Shown here piece after piece: positions 1 through 6,715 of a stretch of DNA of 14,511 bases. The DNA is taken from the NCBI GenBank assembly GCA_964467005.1, contig CAYXPI010000091.1:1-14511 (forward strand). Direction: 5' to 3'. The notes below the pieces were generated by a model that saw only the letters and a program-made list of their open reading frames with translations, did not search any database and was not told the origin of the DNA. The first letter of the stretch is position 1. Each line of letters starts with the position of its first letter. The translations under genes were made by a program, and so were the position numbers. The stretch is from Thermohalobaculum sp964467005. Lineage in GTDB: Bacteria; Pseudomonadota; Alphaproteobacteria; Rhodobacterales; Rhodobacteraceae.

Positions 1-2
1 GC

Positions 3-320
3 TTCCTCGTGCGCATCCACGACCCGATGAAGCAGTGGAAGCTCTCGCCGATGGACCTCCAATCCCGCATCCGGTGGGAGGACTACACGAAGGCCAAGGA
101 GGCGATGTTCGAGCGAACGAACATCCCAGAGGCGCCCTGGTACATTGTCGAGGGCAACGACAAGAAGCGCGAACGGCTGAATTGCATCGAGCACATCCTC
201 ACCAAGATCCCCTACACCGAGGTGCCGAGCGAGAGGGTCGAGTTGCCGGACCGGGTCTTCAATCCCGATTACGAGCGCAAGGTGTTGCCGGACGAGCTCT
301 ACGTGCCCAAGATCTACTGA
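3..320 (+). CDS. PPK2-family polyphosphate kinase, C-terminal part (5' end outside window)
   Basis: The visible 105 residues are the C-terminal third of a polyphosphate kinase 2 protein, a cytosolic enzyme that transfers phosphate between polyphosphate and nucleotides. The frame is open from the window edge (F-L-V-R-I-H-D-P), so the start lies upstream. Family hallmarks seen are the segment KLSPMDLQSRIRWEDYTKAK followed by an EAMF block, and EGNDKKRERLNCIEHIL, which resembles the usual DDKKRARLNxIxHLL of PPK2 just before the C-terminus. The Walker A and B motifs that would separate subclasses (ADP- or AMP-phosphorylating, or GDP-preferring) are upstream and cannot be checked. The stop TGA shares its A with the ATG of the next gene, so translation of the two is probably coupled. 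Confidence 0.9.
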   Translation, partial: FLVRIHDPMKQWKLSPMDLQSRIRWEDYTKAKEAMFERTNIPEAPWYIVEGNDKKRERLNCIEHILTKIPYTEVPSERVELPDRVFNPDYERKVLPDELYVPKIY

Positions 321-802
321 TGGATGTCGTCATTCGCCCGGCCACCGAGGCCGACCGACCGGTGCTGGAGCGGTTCATGGTGGCGCTCCAGGAGTTCGAG
401 CGAGCGATCGAGCCCAACCGGCGGCCGGGGCTCGAGATGGCCGCGGCGCATATGGCCGACCTTCTCGCCCGCGTTGCGGCGCATCCTGCCGCCGGGGTTC
501 GCCTCGCGGTGGACCCCGAGGGCCCCGTGGCCTTTATACTGTGGCACATTGAAGAAGCCGGCGCCCTCGTGCTGCCCGAGAACCGGATCTGCGCCCGCAT
601 CACGGACCTCTATGTGGAGGAGCGCGCCCGGCGCCGCGGGGTGGGCCGGCGCCTCCTCGCCGCAGCGGAGGCGCATCTTCAGGGCCACGGCGTGCGGCGG
701 GTGGAGATCGGCTCAGTCGCCGCCAACCATGCGGCCATCGCGGCCTATGAGAAGGCCGGCTACACCCGCTGCCTCGTGGAACTGGGGAAGTCGCTGGGCT
801 GA
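320..802 (+). CDS. GNAT-family N-acetyltransferase
   Basis: A 160-residue GCN5-related N-acetyltransferase, expected to move an acetyl group from acetyl-CoA to an amine of unknown identity in the cytosol. It opens with the typical MDVVIRPATEADRPVLERF beta1-alpha1 segment. The acetyl-CoA pyrophosphate-binding motif A is clear: strand DLYVEE at about residues 96-101, then R105-R-G-V-G-R110, the R/Q-x-x-G-x-G/A signature. Motif B follows (VNxxA-like AANHAAIAAYEKAGY), with the aromatic residue of the Y/F-E-x-x-G-Y region. The ATG overlaps the TGA of the PPK2 gene as TGATG, so ribosome re-initiation rather than a separate ribosome binding site probably sets its expression. The substrate cannot be predicted; the neighbour does not identify it. 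Confidence 0.88.
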   Translation: MDVVIRPATEADRPVLERFMVALQEFERAIEPNRRPGLEMAAAHMADLLARVAAHPAAGVRLAVDPEGPVAFILWHIEEAGALVLPENRICARITDLYVEERARRRGVGRRLLAAAEAHLQGHGVRRVEIGSVAANHAAIAAYEKAGYTRCLVELGKSLG

Positions 803-808
803 GCCCCC

Positions 809-837
809 TTGTCGACCCTTCGGATCGCTCCCATAAC
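809..837 (+). promoter_or_regulatory. Candidate promoter for the CorC/HlyC-like gene
   Basis: A TTGTCG element (809-814) and a CATAAC element (832-837) are 17 nt apart, each matching 4 of 6 bases of the sigma-70 consensus. Transcription would start near 843, and the ATG at 866 has a strong AGGGGAG ribosome site at 853-859. This would separate the gene from the ppk2-GNAT pair upstream. Seen by eye only. Confidence 0.4.
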
Positions 838-865
838 CTGCCGGAACCACACAGGGGAGTGACCC

Positions 866-2173
866 ATGGACGCCGCCGACTGGTGGACCGCCTTCGCGAT
901 TCTCGGCCTTCTCATGCTCTCGGGCTTCTTCTCGGGGTCCGAGACCGCGCTCACCGCCACCAACCGCGCCAGCATGCACCAAATGGCCGCGCGCGGCTCG
1001 CGGGGGGCCAAGACCGCGCTCGACCTCACCGAGGACAAGGAGCGGCTGATCGGCTCCATCCTCCTCGGCAACAACCTGGTGAACGTGCTGGCCACGGCGC
1101 TCGCCACCGCCTTCTTCACCTCACTCTTGGGCGAGGGGGGCGTCGCCTATGCCACCCTGGTGATGACGATCCTCGTCACCGTGTTCGCAGAGGTCGCGCC
1201 CAAGACCTACGCGATCACCACGGCCACCCAATCCTCGATCCGGGTGGCGCCGATCATCCAGGTGGTCGTGAGGGTCTTCGCGCCGGTGGTGGGTGCCATC
1301 ACTTGGATCGTGCGAGGCGCTTTTCGCATCTTCGGGATCAACATCGACCCCGACGCGCATGTGTTGGCCCCGCATGACGAGATCCGCGGTGCCATCGCGC
1401 TCCACCACTCCGAAGGCGGCGTGGAGCGGGACGAGCGCGACCGGTTGCTCGCGGCGCTCGAGCTCCGGGAGCGCGAGGTGGCCGATGTGATGCGCCACCG
1501 CCGCGACATCGCCTCGATCTCCGCCGATGCGCCGGCCGACGAGATCGTGTCGTACTGCTTGGGCTCGCCGCACACCCGCATCCCCCTGTGGCGTGGGGAG
1601 CCCGAGAACATCGTGGGCGTTCTCCACGCCAAGGACCTTTTGCGCGCGGTCGACCGCCAGGTGCGCGGCAACGGCGAGACGGTGAACGTGGCTGAGGCGA
1701 TCTCTCGGCTCGACATTATGGGCGTGGCGATGCAGCCCTGGTTCGTGCCAGACACCCGCCCCCTCGACGACCAGCTCCGGGCTTTCCTCAAGCGCCACCA
1801 GCATTTCGCGCTGGTGGTGGACGAGTACGGCACGCTGCAAGGGCTCATCACCCTCGAGGACATTCTGGAGGAGATCGTGGGCGAGATCGCCGACGAACAC
1901 GATGTGGAAGCCGAGGGGCTGGTGCGCGAGCCGGGGGGCGCCATCGTCGTGCCGGGGGCGATGTCGATCCGCAACCTCAACCGCGCCTGCGACTGGAGCC
2001 TGCCGGACGAGGAGGCGACCACCATCGCAGGCCTCATGATCCACGAGGCGCAGGCGATCCCCACCCAAGGGCAGGTCTTCGCGTTCCACGGCGTGCGCTT
2101 CGAGGTGCTGGAAAGGGAACGCCAGCAGATCACGAAGCTCCGGCTGAAGCCCCTGAAGCGCACGGTTGCCTGA
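866..2173 (+). CDS. CorC/HlyC (CNNM/DUF21-CBS) family membrane protein
   Basis: A 435-residue protein with the full domain order of the CNNM/CorC family: an N-terminal DUF21 transmembrane domain (about residues 5-190, with hydrophobic segments near 8-30, 70-100, 95-125 and 130-155, and the conserved E-V-A-P-K-T at about 109-114), a pair of CBS domains (about 205-330), and a C-terminal CorC_HlyC domain (about 350-430, GAIVVPGAMSIRNLN onward). Family members are inner-membrane proteins linked to Mg2+ or Co2+ efflux and resistance; the CBS pair usually binds ATP-Mg. The old name 'hemolysin' does not imply toxin activity. The ATG at 866 is supported by AGGGGAG 6 nt upstream. Its stop is only 3 nt from the stop of the convergent gene. 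The transported ion is not shown by the sequence. Confidence 0.93.
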   Translation: MDAADWWTAFAILGLLMLSGFFSGSETALTATNRASMHQMAARGSRGAKTALDLTEDKERLIGSILLGNNLVNVLATALATAFFTSLLGEGGVAYATLVMTILVTVFAEVAPKTYAITTATQSSIRVAPIIQVVVRVFAPVVGAITWIVRGAFRIFGINIDPDAHVLAPHDEIRGAIALHHSEGGVERDERDRLLAALELREREVADVMRHRRDIASISADAPADEIVSYCLGSPHTRIPLWRGEPENIVGVLHAKDLLRAVDRQVRGNGETVNVAEAISRLDIMGVAMQPWFVPDTRPLDDQLRAFLKRHQHFALVVDEYGTLQGLITLEDILEEIVGEIADEHDVEAEGLVREPGGAIVVPGAMSIRNLNRACDWSLPDEEATTIAGLMIHEAQAIPTQGQVFAFHGVRFEVLERERQQITKLRLKPLKRTVA

Positions 2174-2176
2174 GGG

Positions 2177-2608
2177 CTACTCCGCCTTCGAGAGCCGCGC
2201 GAGATCCTTCTGGAGGTCCGTCCAGAGCTTCTCGATCTCCTCGGCCTTGGTGCGGCGCCGGTCGATCGCCTTGAGACGCATCCCGGCATCCGCGTCGCGC
2301 CGGCGGAGGCGGCGGCCGAGCTCCTTCTCCCGCGCCGGGCTCTTCGCCTTGTGGGCGGCCACGATCTCGGCGTCGATGTCCTGGATGGCCTTGATGAGCT
2401 CCCGCGTCAGCTTGAGGTCCTCGAGAAGCGGCACCTGGGTCCGCTTAACCAGCGTTCGGATCGCGTGGAGGCGGCGGATCTGGGCGCGGAGCTCCCGGGT
2501 CATGCGCTCCATCGCACGGAGCCGTCGGCGAAGCTGCGGGCGGAGGACGGCGTCGCTGTCCTTCACCGCGCGCTCGAGCTTGCGGAGCGATTTCGATTTG
2601 CTGGCCAT
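2177..2608 (-). CDS. Small basic alpha-helical coiled-coil protein of unknown function
   Basis: A 143-residue hypothetical protein made almost entirely of charged helix-forming residues (K, R, E, L, A, D), with no glycine-rich loops, no signal peptide and no membrane segment. Heptad-like leucine and isoleucine spacing runs from about residue 5 to the end, for example LRRRLRAMERMTRELRAQIR at about 25-45 and RRRTKAEEIEKLWTDLQKDL near the C-terminus. It is rich in arginine and lysine and so probably basic. I do not recognise a family. The ATG at 2608 has GAGGGGG just upstream on the minus strand, and the codon bias matches the neighbours, so I think it is real. It is divergent from the oxidoreductase and convergent with the CorC-like gene. 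A structural or nucleic-acid-associated role is possible but unproven. Confidence 0.72.
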   Translation of the reverse strand: MASKSKSLRKLERAVKDSDAVLRPQLRRRLRAMERMTRELRAQIRRLHAIRTLVKRTQVPLLEDLKLTRELIKAIQDIDAEIVAAHKAKSPAREKELGRRLRRRDADAGMRLKAIDRRRTKAEEIEKLWTDLQKDLARLSKAE

Positions 2609-2644
2609 GGCCCCCTCGGCTGGTCTCGCGTGCGATCATGCGCA

Positions 2645-2661
2645 GGCGGCGGCCCGCCGCC
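2645..2661. repeat. Perfect 8+1+8 palindrome between divergent genes
   Basis: GGCGGCGG, one central C, then CCGCCGCC, in the 116-nt gap between the divergent coiled-coil and oxidoreductase genes. It could be an operator, but in DNA this GC-rich a pure G/C palindrome can arise by chance. Confidence 0.35.
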
Positions 2662-2724
2662 AAGCCCTGGACCGGGCCGATCGCCCCCGCTAGCCTGCGC
2701 AGACGGTCAGCGAAGGGGGTACCG

Positions 2725-3720
2725 GTGCAGGCGGTGTGGTACGAGCGGTTCGGCCCGGCTGAGGAGGTCTTGCACCACGGATCCCGGCCCGACCCGGCGC
2801 CGGGCCCAGGCGAGGTGCTGGTGCGGCTCGAGGCGTCGGGCGTCAACCCCTCGGACGTGAAGCTCCGGGCCGGCGCTCGGCCGGGCGCGACCATGGCCTA
2901 TCCTGAGATCGTCCCGCAATCCGACGGCGCCGGCGTGATCGTTGGCCTCGGCGCGGGGGTGGCGGAGGAGCGGCTCGGCCAGCGCGTCTGGCTTTGGAAC
3001 GGGCAATGGCGGCGCGCCTTCGGCACCGCGGCCGAGCTCATCGCCCTCCCCGCCGATCACACGGCCCCCCTCCCCGAGACGACAACCGCCGAGGCCGGCG
3101 CCTGCCTCGGCATCCCCGCGATGACCGCGTGGTTCACGCTCTTCGCCGACGGGCCCATCGCCGGGCGCAGCGTCCTCGTCACCGGCGGGGCGGGCAGCGT
3201 CGGGCGCTATGCCACCCAAATGGCCCGGCTCGGCGGGGCGGCGCAGGTCTTCACCACGGTGTCCGGACCCGAGAAGGCGGCGCACGCCACCTCGCACGAC
3301 CACGCCCCGGACGCGGTGATCGACTACCGGCAGGAGGATGTCGCCGACCGGGTGCTCGCGCTCACCGCCGGGCGGGGGGTGGACCGCATCGTGGAGGTTG
3401 AGTTCGGCGGCAACCTCCCCGCCACCGAGCGGATGATCGCCGAAGGCGGCACGATCGCGGCCTACGCCTCGATGGCCGAGCCGGCGCCCAGCCTTCCCTT
3501 CTACGCGCTGATGTTTCGGAACGTGCGCCTCCACATGGCGCTGGCCTATCTCATTCCGCCGGATCTCCGAGCCCGGGCGGCCGGGGAGATCGTGGGCTGG
3601 CTGGCCGAGGGCCGTCTGTCCCACGCGGTCGGGGCGGTTCACCCCCTCGCCGAGACGGCCGCCGCCCACCGTGAGGTTGAGGCGGGCAGCACCCTCGGGA
3701 CAGTGGTCGTCCAGATCTGA
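2725..3720 (+). CDS. NADPH:quinone oxidoreductase-like medium-chain dehydrogenase
   Basis: A 331-residue medium-chain dehydrogenase/reductase of the quinone oxidoreductase (zeta-crystallin) type, a cytosolic enzyme expected to reduce a quinone or enone with NADPH. The N-terminal GroES-like domain begins MQAVWYERFGPAEEVL, with the conserved ASGVNPSDVKLRAG region. The Rossmann nucleotide-binding loop T153-G-G-A-G-S-V-G160 is intact and is followed by YATQMARLGGA. The catalytic and structural zinc cysteine clusters of alcohol dehydrogenases are absent, as expected for this branch. I chose GTG 2725 because AAGGGGG (2713-2719) lies 5 nt upstream and the protein then starts at the family's usual position; an upstream in-frame ATG at 2638 would add 29 residues of non-family sequence. 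It stands alone, and its natural substrate is unknown. Confidence 0.9.
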   Translation: MQAVWYERFGPAEEVLHHGSRPDPAPGPGEVLVRLEASGVNPSDVKLRAGARPGATMAYPEIVPQSDGAGVIVGLGAGVAEERLGQRVWLWNGQWRRAFGTAAELIALPADHTAPLPETTTAEAGACLGIPAMTAWFTLFADGPIAGRSVLVTGGAGSVGRYATQMARLGGAAQVFTTVSGPEKAAHATSHDHAPDAVIDYRQEDVADRVLALTAGRGVDRIVEVEFGGNLPATERMIAEGGTIAAYASMAEPAPSLPFYALMFRNVRLHMALAYLIPPDLRARAAGEIVGWLAEGRLSHAVGAVHPLAETAAAHREVEAGSTLGTVVVQI

Positions 3721-3722
3721 GC

Positions 3723-3926
3723 TTAGAGATAGCGGGCGAGGACAGTTTCGCAGAGGGTCTCGCGGCTCAACCCCCGCGCGTCCAGCTCGGCGTCGCTCAA
3801 GGCGGCGAGCGCCTCGTATTCCGCCGAAGCACGGCAGGCGGCCTGAACCGACCCGACCGCGGTGAGCGCGCTCGCGATCATGCGAACGGCGACCCGGTCG
3901 TCTCGGCTGTCGCTCATAAAGGTCAT
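3723..3926 (-). CDS. DUF1127-like small protein
   Basis: A 67-residue protein whose C-terminal half (ALAALSDAELDARGLSRETL then CETVLARYL) matches the DUF1127 pattern L..LSD.EL...GL.R..., common in alphaproteobacteria. Known members are short and arginine-rich, often abundant, and several have been linked to RNA metabolism, phosphate or carbon starvation responses. This one is less arginine-rich than classic members, so I call it DUF1127-like. The ATG at 3926 is supported by a strong GGGGAGA ribosome site about 5 nt upstream; the downstream ATG at codon 4 is a less likely start. A good sigma-70-type promoter candidate lies at 3966-3993. Its stop codon is 2 nt from the stop of the convergent oxidoreductase gene. 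Confidence 0.72.
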   Translation of the reverse strand: MTFMSDSRDDRVAVRMIASALTAVGSVQAACRASAEYEALAALSDAELDARGLSRETLCETVLARYL

Positions 3927-3965
3927 GCCGTCTCCCCGATGCGCGTCCGACGCGCTGACAGAGTT

Positions 3966-3993
3966 AAGATATGCTGCAGCGCATCATTTTCAA
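3966..3993 (-). promoter_or_regulatory. Candidate promoter of the DUF1127-like gene with a palindromic spacer
   Basis: On the minus strand TTGAAA (3988-3993) and TATCTT (3966-3971) are 16 nt apart. The start codon lies about 40 nt downstream of the -10. The spacer contains the perfect palindrome GCTGCAGC (3973-3980), which could be an operator. This segment is clearly more AT-rich than its surroundings. Confidence 0.5.
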
Positions 3994-4038
3994 CCGGAAC
4001 CAGAACACCTCCGGTATTGCGACAGATATGTTGCACCG
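3968..4038. repeat. Near-identical 14-nt direct repeat in the DUF1127-like/desaturase control region
   Basis: GATATGCTGCAGCG (3968-3981) and GATATGTTGCACCG (4025-4038) match at 12 of 14 positions and start 57 nt apart. The first lies inside the minus-strand promoter; the second lies about 20 nt upstream of the plus-strand -35 candidate, where an activator would sit. An imperfect 6-bp inverted repeat (ACCGGA 3993-3998, TCCGGT 4010-4015) lies between them. The 181-nt region 3927-4107 otherwise holds no convincing gene. Confidence 0.4.
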
Positions 4039-4058
4039 GGTCCACGCCTTGCCCGCGC

Positions 4059-4087
4059 TTGACATTCCGGCGCGCCATCGCCGCAAT
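4059..4087 (+). promoter_or_regulatory. Candidate promoter of the desaturase gene
   Basis: A perfect TTGACA (4059-4064) is followed after 17 nt by CGCAAT (4082-4087), a weak -10. The ribosome site AGGAGG (4095-4100) and ATG 4108 follow closely, giving a very short leader. A strong -35 with a weak -10 is plausible for an activated promoter. Confidence 0.45.
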
Positions 4088-4107
4088 GAGAGCGAGGAGG
4101 TGGCGAC

Positions 4108-5085
4108 ATGGACGGAACATTCCTGCGCGGGCGGATCGTCGAGGCGGCGCGGCTGCGCGCACTAATGCAGCGCTCGGATCTCGCGGGCGCCCTCCAGGCG
4201 GGCAGCCATTTCGGCGCGCTCGCGCTCACCGGCTGGGGATTGTGGGCGGCCTGGGGCACATGGGCCGCCGTGCCATTCTTCCTCGCCCACGGGGTGCTGC
4301 TCAACTATCTCTATGCCGGGCAACACGAACTTTCCCACGGCACGCCCTTCGCCACAAAATGGGTGAATGTCGCACTCGGCCGTCTCATCGGCTTTCTCAT
4401 GCTCTACCCGCGGGATTTCGACCAGATCCAGCATTTCGCCCACCATCAGTGGACGCAGGACTGGGCGCGCGACGGCGAATTGGTGCGTGAGCCCTACACG
4501 CTCTGGACCTATCTTCTGTGGCTTCTCGGCCCGTCCTACTGGTGGTCGCGGGTGGCCCGGCTGGTGCGCCTCTCCCGCGGGATGGTGGTGGAGCCCTATA
4601 TCCGCCCGCACGACGCGCCCAAGGTGATCCGCGAGGCGCGCTGGCACATGGCCGGCTATGCGGCGATCGCGAGCGTCTCGGTGGCCACGGGCTCCTGGGC
4701 GGCGGTTATTCTGTGGCTGGCGCCGATGATCGCCATGAAAATCGTGCACCAACTGCAGAACACCATCGAGCATCTCGGCATGGAGCATTCGGGCGACATC
4801 TTGGAAAACACCCGCTCCACCCGGACGAACGCGGTCATGCGCTGGCTCGGCTGGAACATGCAGTACCACACCGCGCACCACGCCTTCCCGTCGGTGCCGT
4901 TCCACCGGCTGAAGGAGCTCAATCGCGCGATGACCGAGGGAGCCGGCAAACCCGCCTGGTCGATGGGCTATCTCGAGTTCCAGGTGGCGGTGATCGGCAA
5001 GCTCCTAGGCGGGCGTTCGGAGGCCGATTATCCCGAAACCGAGGTGTGGATCACCCCTGCCGGCGCGCGCGTGGCTCTCGACTGA
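4108..5085 (+). CDS. Membrane fatty acid desaturase family protein
   Basis: A 325-residue integral membrane di-iron desaturase/hydroxylase-fold protein. All three histidine boxes are present: H73-E-L-S-H77, H109-F-A-H-H113 and H254-T-A-H-H258, plus the NTIEHLGMEH segment around residues 214-225 that adds another iron ligand in this superfamily. Hydrophobic stretches at about 38-70, 92-103, 130-145 and 180-215 fit the usual four membrane helices with the boxes on the cytoplasmic side. The family introduces double bonds or hydroxyls into acyl chains or other lipids using O2 and an electron donor; which lipid is modified cannot be read here, and no ferredoxin or reductase is adjacent. ATG 4108 is supported by AGGAGG 7 nt upstream. 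It ends 4 nt from the stop of the convergent MocR-type gene. Confidence 0.9.
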   Translation: MDGTFLRGRIVEAARLRALMQRSDLAGALQAGSHFGALALTGWGLWAAWGTWAAVPFFLAHGVLLNYLYAGQHELSHGTPFATKWVNVALGRLIGFLMLYPRDFDQIQHFAHHQWTQDWARDGELVREPYTLWTYLLWLLGPSYWWSRVARLVRLSRGMVVEPYIRPHDAPKVIREARWHMAGYAAIASVSVATGSWAAVILWLAPMIAMKIVHQLQNTIEHLGMEHSGDILENTRSTRTNAVMRWLGWNMQYHTAHHAFPSVPFHRLKELNRAMTEGAGKPAWSMGYLEFQVAVIGKLLGGRSEADYPETEVWITPAGARVALD

Positions 5086-5089
5086 AGCG

Positions 5090-6547
5090 TCAGACAAGGC
5101 GCGCGAGCCGGGCGATGCCCTCCGGAATGCGCCCGGCCGGGATCGACGAGAACCCAAGCCGCAGGTGGCGCGTCCCCGCCCCGGGCGCGGCGAAGAAGGC
5201 GCCGGCGGGCTCGACCAGCACCCCCTCCCGAAAGGCGCGGGCCGCGACCGCCGCGCTGTCGAACCCCTCAGGCCCGGTCAACCAGAAGGAGGAGCCGCCG
5301 AAGCCCGGCGCCTCGGCCCAGCCGGGCAGCTCCGCCTCCAAGGCCGCGCTCATGGCCAGCCAGCGCCCGCGATAGACCCGGTGAATGCGCCGGACCAGAG
5401 CGTCGTAATGCCCATTGGCCATGAAGAGCGCGGCCGCCCGTTGGTTGTTGCCCGGCGGATGGCGGAGCATGAGCCGACGGATCGCACGGAGGCGCCCGAT
5501 GAGGTCGGCATCCGCCACCACGAAGCCGAGGCGAAGGCCGGGCATCACCGTTTTCGAGAGCGAGCCCACATAGATCACCCGGCCGTCCTCATCGAGGGAT
5601 TTGAGCGCCGGGAGTGGCGTGCCCATGTAGTTGGTCTCGAACTCGTAGTCGTCCTCGACCACCACGAAGTCGCCGTCCCGAGCCGCGGCCAACAGCGCCC
5701 GGCGGCGCGCGAGGCTCATGGTCCGCGTCGTGGGGTAATGATGCGACGGCGTGACGAAGGCGAGGCGCACGCCTGCGAGCCCGCCGTCGAGGCGCATCCC
5801 TTCGCCGTCGAGCGACACGGCGCGGAGATCGACCGAGCGCATGAGGAGCATGTTGCGGAGATCCGGATAGCCCGGCTCCTCGATGGCGCACGGGGTGCCG
5901 GCCTCCGCCAGATAGGCCGCCACGAGATAGAGCGCGTTCTGCGCGCCGAGGGTCACGAGGATCTCCGACGGGTCGGCGGTGATGCCGCGCCGGGGCAAGA
6001 TCCGCCGCGAGATCTCCTCGAGGAGGAGCGGATCATCTTGACCGTATTTGTCCACCGTCCAGGCGTCGAGCCAACGCTTGCCCATGGCCTGGCGCATGGC
6101 GTCGCGCCACTCGGCGATGGGGAAGATGGAATGGTCCACCTGGCCGTAGATGAAGGGGAAGGCGGCGCGCGACCAGTCCTCCGGTCGCGACAGGAACCGA
6201 AGATCGGCCAGCGCCTTGACGGACCGCGACTGCCAGTCGACCGCGCGCCCGGCCCCGCGGGCCGAGACTGGCGGGCATGTGGGGGCCACGTGATCCACCG
6301 CCGCGGCGTCGACGAAATAGCCCGAGCGCTCCCGAGCCTTCAGAAACCCTTCGGCCACGAGGGCCTGGTAGGCGAGCGTTACGGTGTTGCGCGAGACGCC
6401 GAGCCGGTGCGCCATCGCGCGGGTGGAGGGCACGGGCTCTCCGGCGCGGAGCTGGCCGGCCTCGATGGCGGTGGCGAGCACGTCGCGGATCTGCGCCTGC
6501 AGGCTCGCGGGCCGCCCCCGATCCAGGTGGTAGAGCGCGTCGCGCAT
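5090..6547 (-). CDS. MocR-type (GntR wHTH + aminotransferase-like) transcriptional regulator
   Basis: A 485-residue chimeric regulator. Residues 1-75 form a GntR winged helix-turn-helix (ALYHLDRGRPASLQAQIRDV, then PSTRAMAHRLGVSRNTVTLA), followed by a linker and a fold-type I aminotransferase-like domain (about 115-480). PLP-site features are retained: VVVEDDYEFE with the Asp/Tyr pair, and the Schiff-base lysine K332 in VGSLSKTVMPGLRLGF. Such proteins (TauR, GabR, PdxR) bind PLP and sense an amine that forms an aldimine, and are usually autorepressors and activators of a divergent gene. I chose ATG 6547 because the protein then starts at the family's normal position; a GTG at 6595 would add 16 residues and cover an operator-like repeat. 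It is divergent from an omega-transaminase, its likely target. Confidence 0.93.
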   Translation of the reverse strand: MRDALYHLDRGRPASLQAQIRDVLATAIEAGQLRAGEPVPSTRAMAHRLGVSRNTVTLAYQALVAEGFLKARERSGYFVDAAAVDHVAPTCPPVSARGAGRAVDWQSRSVKALADLRFLSRPEDWSRAAFPFIYGQVDHSIFPIAEWRDAMRQAMGKRWLDAWTVDKYGQDDPLLLEEISRRILPRRGITADPSEILVTLGAQNALYLVAAYLAEAGTPCAIEEPGYPDLRNMLLMRSVDLRAVSLDGEGMRLDGGLAGVRLAFVTPSHHYPTTRTMSLARRRALLAAARDGDFVVVEDDYEFETNYMGTPLPALKSLDEDGRVIYVGSLSKTVMPGLRLGFVVADADLIGRLRAIRRLMLRHPPGNNQRAAALFMANGHYDALVRRIHRVYRGRWLAMSAALEAELPGWAEAPGFGGSSFWLTGPEGFDSAAVAARAFREGVLVEPAGAFFAAPGAGTRHLRLGFSSIPAGRIPEGIARLARLV

Positions 6548-6569
6548 GTGGCTTGTGCCCCGCGGCAAA

Positions 6570-6660
6570 TTGGATCTAACTGCAGCGTAAGCCACGATCG
6601 CCGCAAATCAAGCGTCGCCCGCCGTCTCTGGTCCGGAACGCTGGGCCCGGCTGGATCTAA
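6570..6660. promoter_or_regulatory. Two 10-mer direct repeats, probable MocR operator half-sites
   Basis: TTGGATCTAA (6570-6579) and CTGGATCTAA (6651-6660) are same-orientation repeats matching at 9 of 10 positions, 81 nt apart, in the 168-nt gap between the MocR-type gene and the transaminase. From memory, TauR of Rhodobacter capsulatus binds direct repeats close to CTGGAC-T-TAA, which these resemble. A degenerate third copy may lie at 6628-6637 (CTGGTCCGGA), and CTGG recurs at 6641, 10 nt before the second repeat. The first repeat sits 23 nt upstream of the regulator's ATG, fitting autorepression; the second sits 56 nt upstream of the transaminase GTG, fitting activation. I see no convincing -10 for either gene and no other content in this gap. 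Confidence 0.6.
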
Positions 6661-6715
6661 TGGCCCCCGCCCCGCGGACGGTATCGAGGGACAAACTCGC
6701 GAAAGGAGCACTCCC

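Noticed and set aside
1121..2089. 322-residue minus-strand frame inside the CorC/HlyC-like gene
   Set aside because: Antisense shadow rich in His, Arg and Asp with no known domain; the plus-strand protein has all expected domains.
2707..3669. 320-residue minus-strand frame opposite the oxidoreductase
   Set aside because: Low-complexity Gly/Arg/His antisense shadow; the sense frame carries a complete dehydrogenase.
3923..4162. 79-residue minus-strand frame overlapping the DUF1127-like start by ATGA
   Set aside because: It covers the promoter region and the start of the desaturase, has no recognisable motif, and lacks a good ribosome site. The ATGA overlap is probably coincidence, though not fully excluded.
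6681..6687. GTATCGA as a -10 box for the transaminase
   Set aside because: It matches the consensus poorly and no -35 lies at a suitable distance; MocR-activated promoters can be weak, so the start site cannot be placed by eye.
5165..6715. Long plus-strand open frame running into the transaminase frame (would give a 962-residue fusion)
   Set aside because: It is antisense to the MocR-type gene, composed of low-complexity Arg/Gly/Ala/His sequence, and open only because of high GC. The transaminase has its own ribosome site and family-consistent start at 6716.
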